NCBI GenBank assembly: GCA_022729775.1
Contig: DZBA01000020.1
Coordinates: forward strand, 1 to 12,139
Direction: 5' to 3'
DNA length: 12,139 nt
Source of the DNA: Anaerolinea thermophila
GTDB lineage: Bacteria; Chloroflexota; Anaerolineae; Anaerolineales; Villigracilaceae
Part shown: positions 6,942-12,139 of the stretch, piece by piece
Layout of the letters: each line of letters begins with the position of its first letter
Numbering within the stretch: position 1 is the first letter of the stretch
The notes under the pieces: model-generated
The model's input: the letters and a program-made list of their open reading frames with translations, nothing else
What the model was told of the DNA's origin: nothing
Database searches by the model: none
Program-made: the position numbers and the translations under genes

Positions 6942-7502
6942 ATGACAAAACTGCTCTGGGAATTATTTTGGGTTTTTTCACGGGTGGCGCTCATCTCATG
7001 GGGCGGGGGTCCCGCCTCGATGGGATTAATGCAGCGCGAGACCGTCCACGCGGGCTGGGTCACCACAGAAGAATTCGCCGATGCGCTGGCAATTGGCAAT
7101 GCCTTGCCGGGTCCCATTGCGCCGCAAGTCTCGGCATATATTGGCTACAAAATAGCTGGCACATGGGGAGCAATTTCCGCAGTGACGGGAACTGTGCTGC
7201 CGACCACCCTCTTAATGCTGGTGATGGTCATCTTTTTCTTCGGCATCAAAGACAGCCCCGCCATTGCCGCCATGCTCAAAGCCGTGCGACCGATTATCGT
7301 GGGTCTATTATTGTGGACGACCTACGTCATGGCGGTTTCGGTTTTCAGCGTGGGAAAACTCGGCTGGGTGAAAGGCTTGGGAACGAATTGGGATAAAGTC
7401 CTCATCGCTCTTGTCGCGTTTTTCATCCTGACCCTGACCGAAGTCAACCCGGTCTGGCTGGTGGTAGTAAGCGCGGTCTTTGGCTTCCTAGTATATAGAT
7501 AA
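6942..7502 (+). CDS. Single-domain CHR-family (chromate-type) transporter
   Basis: Integral membrane protein of 186 residues, one CHR domain. N-terminal signature: F-x2-F region, SWGGGPASM (19-27), GWVTTEEFADALAIGNALPGP (38-58), then AYIGYKIAG. Four to five more hydrophobic helices follow. The ATG begins immediately after the Nudix stop codon (TAAATG), with GGAG about ten bases upstream, showing translational coupling. Two-domain ChrA proteins export chromate; short CHR proteins normally work as two antiparallel subunits encoded side by side. Here no second CHR gene follows, so it is either a homodimer or has a partner elsewhere. Chromate as substrate is an extrapolation. Confidence 0.9.
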   Translation: MTKLLWELFWVFSRVALISWGGGPASMGLMQRETVHAGWVTTEEFADALAIGNALPGPIAPQVSAYIGYKIAGTWGAISAVTGTVLPTTLLMLVMVIFFFGIKDSPAIAAMLKAVRPIIVGLLLWTTYVMAVSVFSVGKLGWVKGLGTNWDKVLIALVAFFILTLTEVNPVWLVVVSAVFGFLVYR

Positions 7503-7521
7503 GTTGTTATTAATCCACCTA

Positions 7522-7550
7522 TTGACATCCGATTTATTTTGTGACATACT
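7522..7550 (+). promoter_or_regulatory. Strong sigma-70-type promoter
   Basis: A perfect TTGACA (7522-7527), exactly 17 bp, then CATACT (7545-7550, four of six consensus). The best -35/-10 pair in the window. Transcription should start near 7557 and run into the micro-ORF and hairpins that follow. Confidence 0.7.
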
Positions 7551-7605
7551 CACGTCATTATTGGGGGCAAACAAGTGAATTGCCATCCTATGAAAGGAGG
7601 AGGTG

Positions 7606-7662
7606 ATGTCTAATATGAGTAGTTACCAACCCAGCGCCGTGACATCCCTCCTCAAGATTTAG
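7606..7662 (+). CDS. Micro-ORF with near-perfect Shine-Dalgarno, 15-18 residues
   Basis: Encodes MSNMSSYQPSAVTSLLKI, stop at 7660-7662. AGGAGGTGAT (7598-7607) is a 10-base match to the usual complement of the 16S rRNA 3' end. At that register the ATG at 7615 (15 residues) has the best spacing, since the ATG at 7606 overlaps the site. The peptide is neutral to weakly basic, without TM segment, Cys, or a run of one amino acid typical of amino-acid attenuators. Its last half forms the 5' arm of the 10-bp hairpin, so translation and folding exclude each other. Translation is likely from the RBS; function is unknown. Confidence 0.45.
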   Translation: MSNMSSYQPSAVTSLLKI

Positions 7663-7681
7663 GGAAGTCACGGCGCCAACC

Positions 7682-7718
7682 CCATACCGTCATCCGCAAG
7701 GGTGGCGGTATGGCTTTT
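7682..7718 (+). terminator. Intrinsic terminator with GNRA loop
   Basis: CCATACCGTCATCC (7682-7695) pairs over 14 bp, including two G-U pairs, with GGGTGGCGGTATGG (7700-7713). The loop is GCAA and CTTTT follows. It closes the small transcription unit; a small GCGGC/GCCGC hairpin (7721-7735) comes directly after. Confidence 0.7.
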
Positions 7719-7744
7719 AAGCGGCAACAAGCCGCGCCCAATGA

Positions 7745-7750
7745 TAAAAT
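7745..7750 (+). promoter_or_regulatory. -10 box of a leaderless transcript for the GT-C-like gene
   Basis: TAAAAT ends six bases before the ATG at 7757, with no Shine-Dalgarno sequence. Same geometry as 1737-1742 and 3146-3151. It would let the gene be expressed independently of the unit terminated at 7718. Confidence 0.45.
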
Positions 7751-7756
7751 TCGCGC

Positions 7757-9394
7757 ATGAAACTCAATTGGAAATCATGGACGGGCGTCGTCGCCGGCGC
7801 GAGCCTTTCCCTTCTCATGGTGTTTGCAAACCAACTCGGCTTGGATAACACCCCAACCTGGGGCGGCAAGCGCAGCCTTATTTTTTTGATCGGCGTTGTT
7901 GTCATTACAGTCTCCCTGCTGTATCGCAAGGAAAATTTCATTGGACAAATCATCCATTCACCGTTGTTCGCGGCAGGCTTATTAAGCGCGGGAATCATCA
8001 CCTATTATTTTTGGGGCGTGACCATTGGCACATGGCGGACATGGTTTCATGAGACCAGTTATTACGATTTACAAGCAACCGCGTTTCACGGCGGACAAAT
8101 CGCGCTGAACATCAAACCCGACCCGCGCCTGCTTGAATTCAAAGGCTTCGATGTTTACGAACCGGAAAACCGCGCGGGCATTCCAATTTTATGGGATGCG
8201 ACGCTTTATCACGGGAACTATTATCTTTACTGGGGACCGGCGCCCGCGCTGTTTCTCGCCCTTATAAAGTTCTTCTACGCTGAAGAAGTGGGCGACAGCG
8301 TATTAACCTTTGCGTTTCTTAGCGGCACGTTTCTTTTTCTGGTTTTGCTTATTCTCGCCTTATGGAAAAAACATCACGCCGCGCTTCCAACCTGGGCGGC
8401 GCTGCTGGCGATTGCATACGCGGGGCTGGTCAACCCGATGACCTACATCCTCTTCGAGCCGCGCATTTACGAAGCCGCAATTATTGCCGCGCAATTTTTC
8501 CTCATCGGCGGGACGTATTTTCTCCTGACCGCATTTGATCGTCCTTCCGCGCCGCGACTCGCGCTGGCGGGTTTCTTCCTGACCTGCGCCGCAGCCTCGC
8601 GCACCACGCTCATCCCCGCCATTGGATTCCTCGCGCTGGCGGCGTTGATGTGGGCAGTTAAAACCCAACGTGCAAACGCGGTGAAATTCAGCGCGGCATT
8701 CGCAGTTCCATTGTTGATAGGCGCAATGAGTTACGCGGCGTACAATTACGCGCGCTTCGATTCAGTTTTGGAGTTTGGGCTGCGTTATCAAATCACAAGC
8801 TATAACCTTTACAAAGATTTGGATAAAACTTTTTCGCTTGCATACATCCCGCCAAATCTATACAAAAATTTATTCAACCCATTCGAGTTGCGGGATACAT
8901 TTCCATATATTTTCCCCACCCGCTGGCTGGGACCGCGCTGGCTGGAGGAAGGATACCCAACTTTTTATTTGCTGCTTGCAGAAAGCATCACGGGGATTTT
9001 CGTTGGCAGCCCGTTTATGTTCTTTGCGTTCGTGAATGTCACGCGGCGCAAAGCGGACGAATCCACGCGCTGGATTCTCGCCGCGCTGACCGGCTCCGCG
9101 CTGCTGAGTTTTTTCATGCTGCAAGCCTTTTTCTTTACCACCATGCGCTACCTGCTGGATTTGATTCCCACCCTGAGTTTGATTGCCATTCTCGGTTTCT
9201 GGCAGGGACTTGACTTGCTCCAACACCGGCGTTTTGAAAAATTTTCATACATCACATTGGCGGGTATCCTATTCTTCTACGGATTAATTCTCAGTTTCGC
9301 GCTTTCCATTTCCGCGCATTTCGAACAAATCCGCGCGGTGAATCCAGAAATGCTGAAAGAATGGACGATGATGTTCAATTTGTTTTTCAAATAA
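7757..9394 (+). CDS. Polytopic GT-C-like membrane protein, putative glycosyltransferase
   Basis: A 545-residue integral membrane protein with about 11-12 hydrophobic segments (first ones near 9-24, 40-56 and 69-87). A large outer loop of about residues 88-165 has HETSYYDLQATAF (98-110), then GGQIALNIKPDP, WDATLYHGNYYLYWGPAPALF. This loop style (Tyr-rich, one conserved Asp after a membrane helix, then a GkyYlYwgP stretch) is that of bacterial GT-C/PMT-like glycosyltransferases using polyprenyl-phosphate sugars; D104 is the candidate catalytic residue. Later charged loops are short (near 205, 295, 425). No lipoprotein or sorting signal. It is transcribed alone; the KAP gene begins 59 bp later with its own RBS. 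Envelope glycosylation is likely, specific reaction unknown; it could also be a related non-enzymatic membrane protein. Confidence 0.72.
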   Translation: MKLNWKSWTGVVAGASLSLLMVFANQLGLDNTPTWGGKRSLIFLIGVVVITVSLLYRKENFIGQIIHSPLFAAGLLSAGIITYYFWGVTIGTWRTWFHETSYYDLQATAFHGGQIALNIKPDPRLLEFKGFDVYEPENRAGIPILWDATLYHGNYYLYWGPAPALFLALIKFFYAEEVGDSVLTFAFLSGTFLFLVLLILALWKKHHAALPTWAALLAIAYAGLVNPMTYILFEPRIYEAAIIAAQFFLIGGTYFLLTAFDRPSAPRLALAGFFLTCAAASRTTLIPAIGFLALAALMWAVKTQRANAVKFSAAFAVPLLIGAMSYAAYNYARFDSVLEFGLRYQITSYNLYKDLDKTFSLAYIPPNLYKNLFNPFELRDTFPYIFPTRWLGPRWLEEGYPTFYLLLAESITGIFVGSPFMFFAFVNVTRRKADESTRWILAALTGSALLSFFMLQAFFFTTMRYLLDLIPTLSLIAILGFWQGLDLLQHRRFEKFSYITLAGILFFYGLILSFALSISAHFEQIRAVNPEMLKEWTMMFNLFFK

Positions 9395-9413
9395 GGGAAC
9401 TTGAAAAATCACA

Positions 9414-9446
9414 TGTTACAATTTGAAAAACATACCGGGTCGAGGA
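9414..9446 (+). promoter_or_regulatory. Extended -10 promoter and RBS of the KAP NTPase gene
   Basis: TGTTACAAT (9414-9422) is an extended -10 element and GAGGAG (9441-9446) is seven bases before the ATG at 9454. The -35 is weak. This suggests the KAP-YdcZ pair starts its own transcript. Confidence 0.45.
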
Positions 9447-9453
9447 GCTGCCC

Positions 9454-10842
9454 ATGCTGACCAAATACGACGAAATCCAAATCCCGGATCGCGGTGATCC
9501 GTTCATCAACGACAAGTTGGGAAGAAAAAAACTTGCCGAAAATTTAACGCGCCTGCTGCAATCCACGCGGCAGCCTTTTGTCATTACGCTCGAAGCCCCC
9601 TGGGGAACGGGCAAAACCACTTTCATTCATCTATGGAAAGCTTATTTAGAATCGTTTGGGCATACCTGCCTGTATTTCAACGCGTGGCAAAATGATTTTG
9701 TCGAAGACCCGTTGATTGCCTTCGTGGGCGAAATCAACAAAAAAATGGCAGAGAGAAAAACGCAGGGCAAGATGGGAATGCAATTGAAAAAATTGCAACT
9801 CATCGGCGGACAGCTCGTCCGCAATACGCTGCCGCTCACCATTCAAGTCGCCACACAAGGGCTGCTGAATCAAGACGCGGTAAAGCAAGCCTCCGATTTT
9901 TTATTTGCAAACAAGAAAGAAATCGCGGGATTCGTCTCTGACATTGCGGAAGAAAAAATCAAGCAGTATGAAACCAATAAAAGCGGAATCCTCGAATTCA
10001 AAAAGGAACTGGCAGCCTTTGCAAAATCGCTTGCATCGAAGCCCAACGCAAAGCAGCCGCTGGTCTTCTTTGTGGATGAACTCGACCGCTGCAAGCCCGC
10101 GTTCAGCATTGCCATGCTGGAAAGAATCAAGCACGTGCTAAGCGTGGAAGGAATCGCCTTTGTCGCCGCAATCAACCGCGCCCAACTCGACCATTCCATC
10201 AGGTCAATTTATGGACCAGAGACAGACACAGACGGCTACCTGCGGCGCTTCGTAGATTTCAGCGTCCGCCTTCCCTCGCCAGATGTTGAAATCTTTTGCG
10301 ACTCCCTCTTCGAGCGGCTCGACTTGCAAAAACTTTTCGCCAACCGCGAAAACAACATTCAGGAGCAGGAGACGCTCTTGAAAATCTTCGTCAAACTTGC
10401 GCGCGGGTATCGGTTTAGTTTGCGCGTCATCGAGCAATGCTTCACCGAGATCAATCTCATCCTCAGGATGACCCCATCCACCGCGACGATTCATCCCAGC
10501 CTGCTGTCTTTTTTAATTGCCTTCAAATCCCACAACCCGCGCCAGTATGACCTGCTCGGCGGGAGCCTCACCTACCCCAATATCAAAGAATTGTTGAAGA
10601 CCATTGCGCGGGATTTGGATATGACCGATCATGACATCGTATGGACGATGGCGCAGTTCGCTTCGTATTTGCTCTATGGGTATCTCGAAAATGTGGATCA
10701 TATCAAAGGCGCGGTCATAGATTTGAGCGCCGACCCCGAAAGCGAATCATACATCGCCCCGTTCATGCAAATCGTCAAACAAATGGAAGGCGACCACAAC
10801 GTCATCCGCGATTTGGTCTCGATGCTGAACATGGCGGCATAA
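9454..10842 (+). CDS. KAP-family P-loop NTPase
   Basis: ATPase of the STAND-related KAP family, 462 residues. Walker A is APWGTGKTT (48-56; K54), with Ala in place of the usual first Gly. The family hallmark FNAWQNDFVEDPL lies at 75-87. Walker B is LVFFVDELDRCKP (203-215; D208, E209). The sensor-like AAINRAQ (238-244) and DGYLRRFVDFSVRLP (260-274) follow, as in other KAP proteins. Residues about 95-190 are amphipathic and Lys-rich; unlike many KAP proteins there is no convincing inserted pair of TM helices, so it is probably cytosolic or peripheral. The C-terminal 180 residues are helical. Some KAP proteins act in phage exclusion (F-plasmid PifA) or as membrane scaffolds; nothing here decides between these. 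A YdcZ gene follows 15 bp later. Confidence 0.9.
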   Translation: MLTKYDEIQIPDRGDPFINDKLGRKKLAENLTRLLQSTRQPFVITLEAPWGTGKTTFIHLWKAYLESFGHTCLYFNAWQNDFVEDPLIAFVGEINKKMAERKTQGKMGMQLKKLQLIGGQLVRNTLPLTIQVATQGLLNQDAVKQASDFLFANKKEIAGFVSDIAEEKIKQYETNKSGILEFKKELAAFAKSLASKPNAKQPLVFFVDELDRCKPAFSIAMLERIKHVLSVEGIAFVAAINRAQLDHSIRSIYGPETDTDGYLRRFVDFSVRLPSPDVEIFCDSLFERLDLQKLFANRENNIQEQETLLKIFVKLARGYRFSLRVIEQCFTEINLILRMTPSTATIHPSLLSFLIAFKSHNPRQYDLLGGSLTYPNIKELLKTIARDLDMTDHDIVWTMAQFASYLLYGYLENVDHIKGAVIDLSADPESESYIAPFMQIVKQMEGDHNVIRDLVSMLNMAA

Positions 10843-10857
10843 AAGGACAAGTAAATC

Positions 10858-11298
10858 ATGGATGCGATTTTTATCATTATTCTGGTTGGGTTGGCGGGCG
10901 GCGTGGCAGTGGGGCTGCAAAGTCCGCTGGCGAGTATGATGAGTCAACGGCTTGGGATGCTCGAAAGCGTTTTCATCGTCCACATCGGCGGCGCGCTGTT
11001 CGCGCTGCTGCCCCTGTTATTTTTTTACGGCGGCGGAAAGTTAAGCCAGTGGCGCAGCGTCCCCTGGTACGCGCTCTTTGCGGGCGCGTTTGGTTTGGTG
11101 GTCATTGCCGCCATCAGTTATATGATTCCGCGCATCGGCGTCGCAGGTTCGATTATTACCGTGGTCGCTGGTCAATTGCTGGTGGGGACAGCCCTCGACT
11201 ATTTTGGATGGCTGGGCGCGGCAGAACGTCCGCTGGACGCGACGCGCATCATCGGCTTGGGCGTTGTCATGTTTGGCGTGTGGCTGACTGTTAAATAA
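10858..11298 (+). CDS. YdcZ/DUF606 family DMT-superfamily transporter
   Basis: Small inner-membrane protein, 146 residues, the usual length for this half-size drug/metabolite-type family, with five hydrophobic helices. The N-terminus IILVGLAGGVAVGLQSPLASMMSQRLG fits the family pattern G-x-QsplN-x2-L. The later SYMIPRIGVAGSIITVVAGQLLVGTALDYFGWLG is the conserved second half. AAAGGA lies about ten bases before the ATG. It sits 15 bp after the KAP gene and is almost certainly in the same operon. Substrate unknown. Confidence 0.88.
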   Translation: MDAIFIIILVGLAGGVAVGLQSPLASMMSQRLGMLESVFIVHIGGALFALLPLLFFYGGGKLSQWRSVPWYALFAGAFGLVVIAAISYMIPRIGVAGSIITVVAGQLLVGTALDYFGWLGAAERPLDATRIIGLGVVMFGVWLTVK

Positions 11299-11300
11299 GT

Positions 11301-11322
11301 AGGACGGGCTTAAGCCCGTCCT
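11301..11322. terminator. Bidirectional terminator between convergent genes
   Basis: A perfect 22-base palindrome with 11-base arms (AGGACGGGCTT and its complement), two bases after the YdcZ stop and six before the osmC stop. On the plus strand it is followed by TGTAGTTTTATT, a loose T-tract. It serves both converging transcripts. Confidence 0.75.
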
Positions 11323-11328
11323 GTAGTT

Positions 11329-11733
11329 TTATTCCGCTTCGACCACTTCTGAGTCGTGGGTGATTTCCACTGCGTCTTTCAAGGTGTTGTACACGGAGCA
11401 GTATTTTTCTTCGCTGATCAAAATCGCCTTGCGGAGTTTTTCCGCGTCAATGCCCTTGCCCACCGCCTTGTAGTGGATGTGGATTTTTCGGAAGCGCCAG
11501 GGCGGGTCGTCGTCCTGCGTGCTTTCCGCGCTGACTTGCAACTCGCGCAAATCCTGTTTTTGCTTGCCGAGGATTTCCACAATATCGTGAGAAGCGCAGC
11601 CGATCAACGCCAGCGGCAGCAAATCAGAAGCGCTGACGCCTTTGGGTTTCATGGGGAATTCATAACCGTCCTTATCGCTAAGGATGAAACTTTTTTCGGT
11701 ATCCCAATTGAGATTGACAATTTTTGCAACCAT
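11329..11733 (-). CDS. OsmC-family protein (OsmC/Ohr/YhfA type)
   Basis: Small cytoplasmic protein, 134 residues, of the OsmC superfamily, whose studied members reduce organic or inorganic hydroperoxides with a cysteine pair. C46 lies in LIGCASHDIVEIL and C112 in SEEKYCSVYNTL, the two expected redox cysteines; the spacing and the short form are closer to the YhfA-like OsmC branch than to Ohr. The ATG at 11733 follows the rbfA stop codon after a single base, so it is translated from the rbfA mRNA; only a weak AAGAGAG serves as RBS. It ends at the shared palindromic terminator. Peroxidase activity is an inference from family and cysteines. Confidence 0.9.
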   Translation of the reverse strand: MVAKIVNLNWDTEKSFILSDKDGYEFPMKPKGVSASDLLPLALIGCASHDIVEILGKQKQDLRELQVSAESTQDDDPPWRFRKIHIHYKAVGKGIDAEKLRKAILISEEKYCSVYNTLKDAVEITHDSEVVEAE

Positions 11734-11734
11734 A

Positions 11735-12085
11735 TTATTTTTTCTCTCTTAACTTTGCCAAAATTTTTTCGATATGATCCGCGTTTTCGGGCGTGGGGTC
11801 CCAGTGAAAACGCAGGATGGGAAAAGCGCGCAATTCGACCTTCGCCGCGAGTTGTTTCCGCAAAAAGCCCGCCGCCGATTTCAAGCCCTCGATGATTTCC
11901 ACAGAGCGTTCCGCGCCTTCCAGCGCGGAGACGTATACGTCTGCAAAGGCAAGCTCGCGGTCTATCTTCACATCCGTGACGAAGATTTGTCTCAGGCGCG
12001 GGTCGTTGATTTCGCGGATGAGCAGCCCCGAAAGTTCCTGGCGGATGCGATCCGCAATACGTTGAAGTCTAATTCCTGATGGCAT
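11735..12085 (-). CDS. rbfA: 30S ribosome-binding factor A
   Basis: RbfA, 116 residues, a KH-fold protein that binds the small ribosomal subunit and helps mature the 5' end of 16S rRNA, also during cold adaptation. Family signatures: N-terminal RLQRIADRIRQELSGLLIRE, then NDPRLRQIFVTDVKIDRELAFADVYVS (DPR..; VT.V..s.Dl..A.vyvS). The C-terminal half has LRKQLAAKVELRAFPILRFHWDPTPENADHIEKIL, matching R..la..l.lr..P.L.F..D.s...... AAGG lies five bases before the ATG at 12085. It is usually linked to nusA-infB-truB; here only 54 bp of upstream sequence is visible, so that cannot be checked. The downstream partner is osmC. Confidence 0.95.
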   Translation of the reverse strand: MPSGIRLQRIADRIRQELSGLLIREINDPRLRQIFVTDVKIDRELAFADVYVSALEGAERSVEIIEGLKSAAGFLRKQLAAKVELRAFPILRFHWDPTPENADHIEKILAKLREKK

Positions 12086-12099
12086 GTGTACCTTAGATA

Positions 12100-12139
12100 A
12101 AGTTGCAGGTTGAAGATTGCAGGTTATAGGTTGAAAGTT
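12100..12139. repeat. Short tandem word repeat upstream of rbfA
   Basis: TTGCAGGTTGAAGATTGCAG and then GGTTATAGGTTGAAAG: repeated TTGCAGGTT and GGTTGAA words in direct orientation, cut by the window edge. It resembles the other simple-word spacers in this window. Confidence 0.45.

Larger units (their letters stand above)
7557..7718 (+). ncRNA. Candidate small structured RNA / leader, about 160 nt
   Basis: Bounded by a strong promoter and an intrinsic terminator. Elements in order: stem GGCAA (7566-7570)/TTGCC (7580-7584); purine-rich AAAGGAGGAGGTGAT; a micro-ORF; stem GCGCCGTGAC (7634-7643)/GTCACGGCGC (7667-7676), with an inner CCCT/AGGG helix and a loop containing CCUC; and the terminator hairpin (7682-7713). 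It matches no RNA family I can name. It may be a free small RNA, a micropeptide mRNA, or an attenuating leader of the membrane protein at 7757, although that gene has its own -10 box. Confidence 0.5.

Noticed and set aside
10641..11294. 217-codon plus-strand ORF overlapping the KAP and YdcZ genes
   Set aside because: Crosses two well-supported genes in another frame, with Arg/His-rich composition typical of a shadow.
11356..11895. 179-codon plus-strand ORF antisense to osmC and rbfA
   Set aside because: Both antisense genes are clear family members; this frame has no recognisable motifs.

Overview
The window looks like chromosomal DNA of a Chloroflexota bacterium, probably class Anaerolineae. 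That is an inference from the mix of gene families, the GC-rich genes set in AT-rich spacers full of short 'word' repeats, and several genes that seem to be transcribed without a leader. No rRNA, tRNA, CRISPR array, insertion sequence or phage gene was found.

Layout. At the left edge, the N-terminal 404 codons of a YkcB-type GT39 membrane glycosyltransferase run leftwards off the window (1-1213, minus). A 535-bp spacer follows, holding a palindromic dispersed repeat (1305-1550), a candidate promoter and an inverted-repeat operator candidate. Next comes a two-component system: a NarL/DesK-class membrane histidine kinase (1749-3074) and a NarL/LuxR-family response regulator (3158-3790), separated by two perfect hairpins. 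A second copy of the dispersed repeat (3860-3981) precedes a membrane-anchored clostripain-like (C11) cysteine peptidase (4017-6404). A 16-bp hairpin then leads into a Nudix hydrolase abutting a single-domain chromate (CHR) transporter (6492-7502).

The spacer at 7503-7756 is the most unusual part. It holds a near-consensus promoter, an extremely strong Shine-Dalgarno sequence with a 15-18 codon micro-ORF, a 10-bp hairpin built from that ORF and a 14-bp GNRA-capped terminator. Together these form a complete transcription unit of about 160 nt that fits no family I recognise. It could be a small RNA, a micropeptide gene or a leader/attenuator of the next gene.

To the right are a polytopic GT-C-like membrane protein (7757-9394), a KAP-family P-loop NTPase followed after 15 bp by a YdcZ/DUF606 DMT-type transporter (9454-11298), and a shared palindromic terminator. 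Converging on the minus strand are rbfA (ribosome maturation) and an OsmC-family protein, one base apart (11329-12085).

Functional links are weak beyond three likely pairs: the kinase and regulator form a signalling pair, Nudix-CHR and KAP-YdcZ look like two-gene operons, and rbfA-osmC are co-transcribed. The rest reads as mixed envelope, signalling and housekeeping genes.
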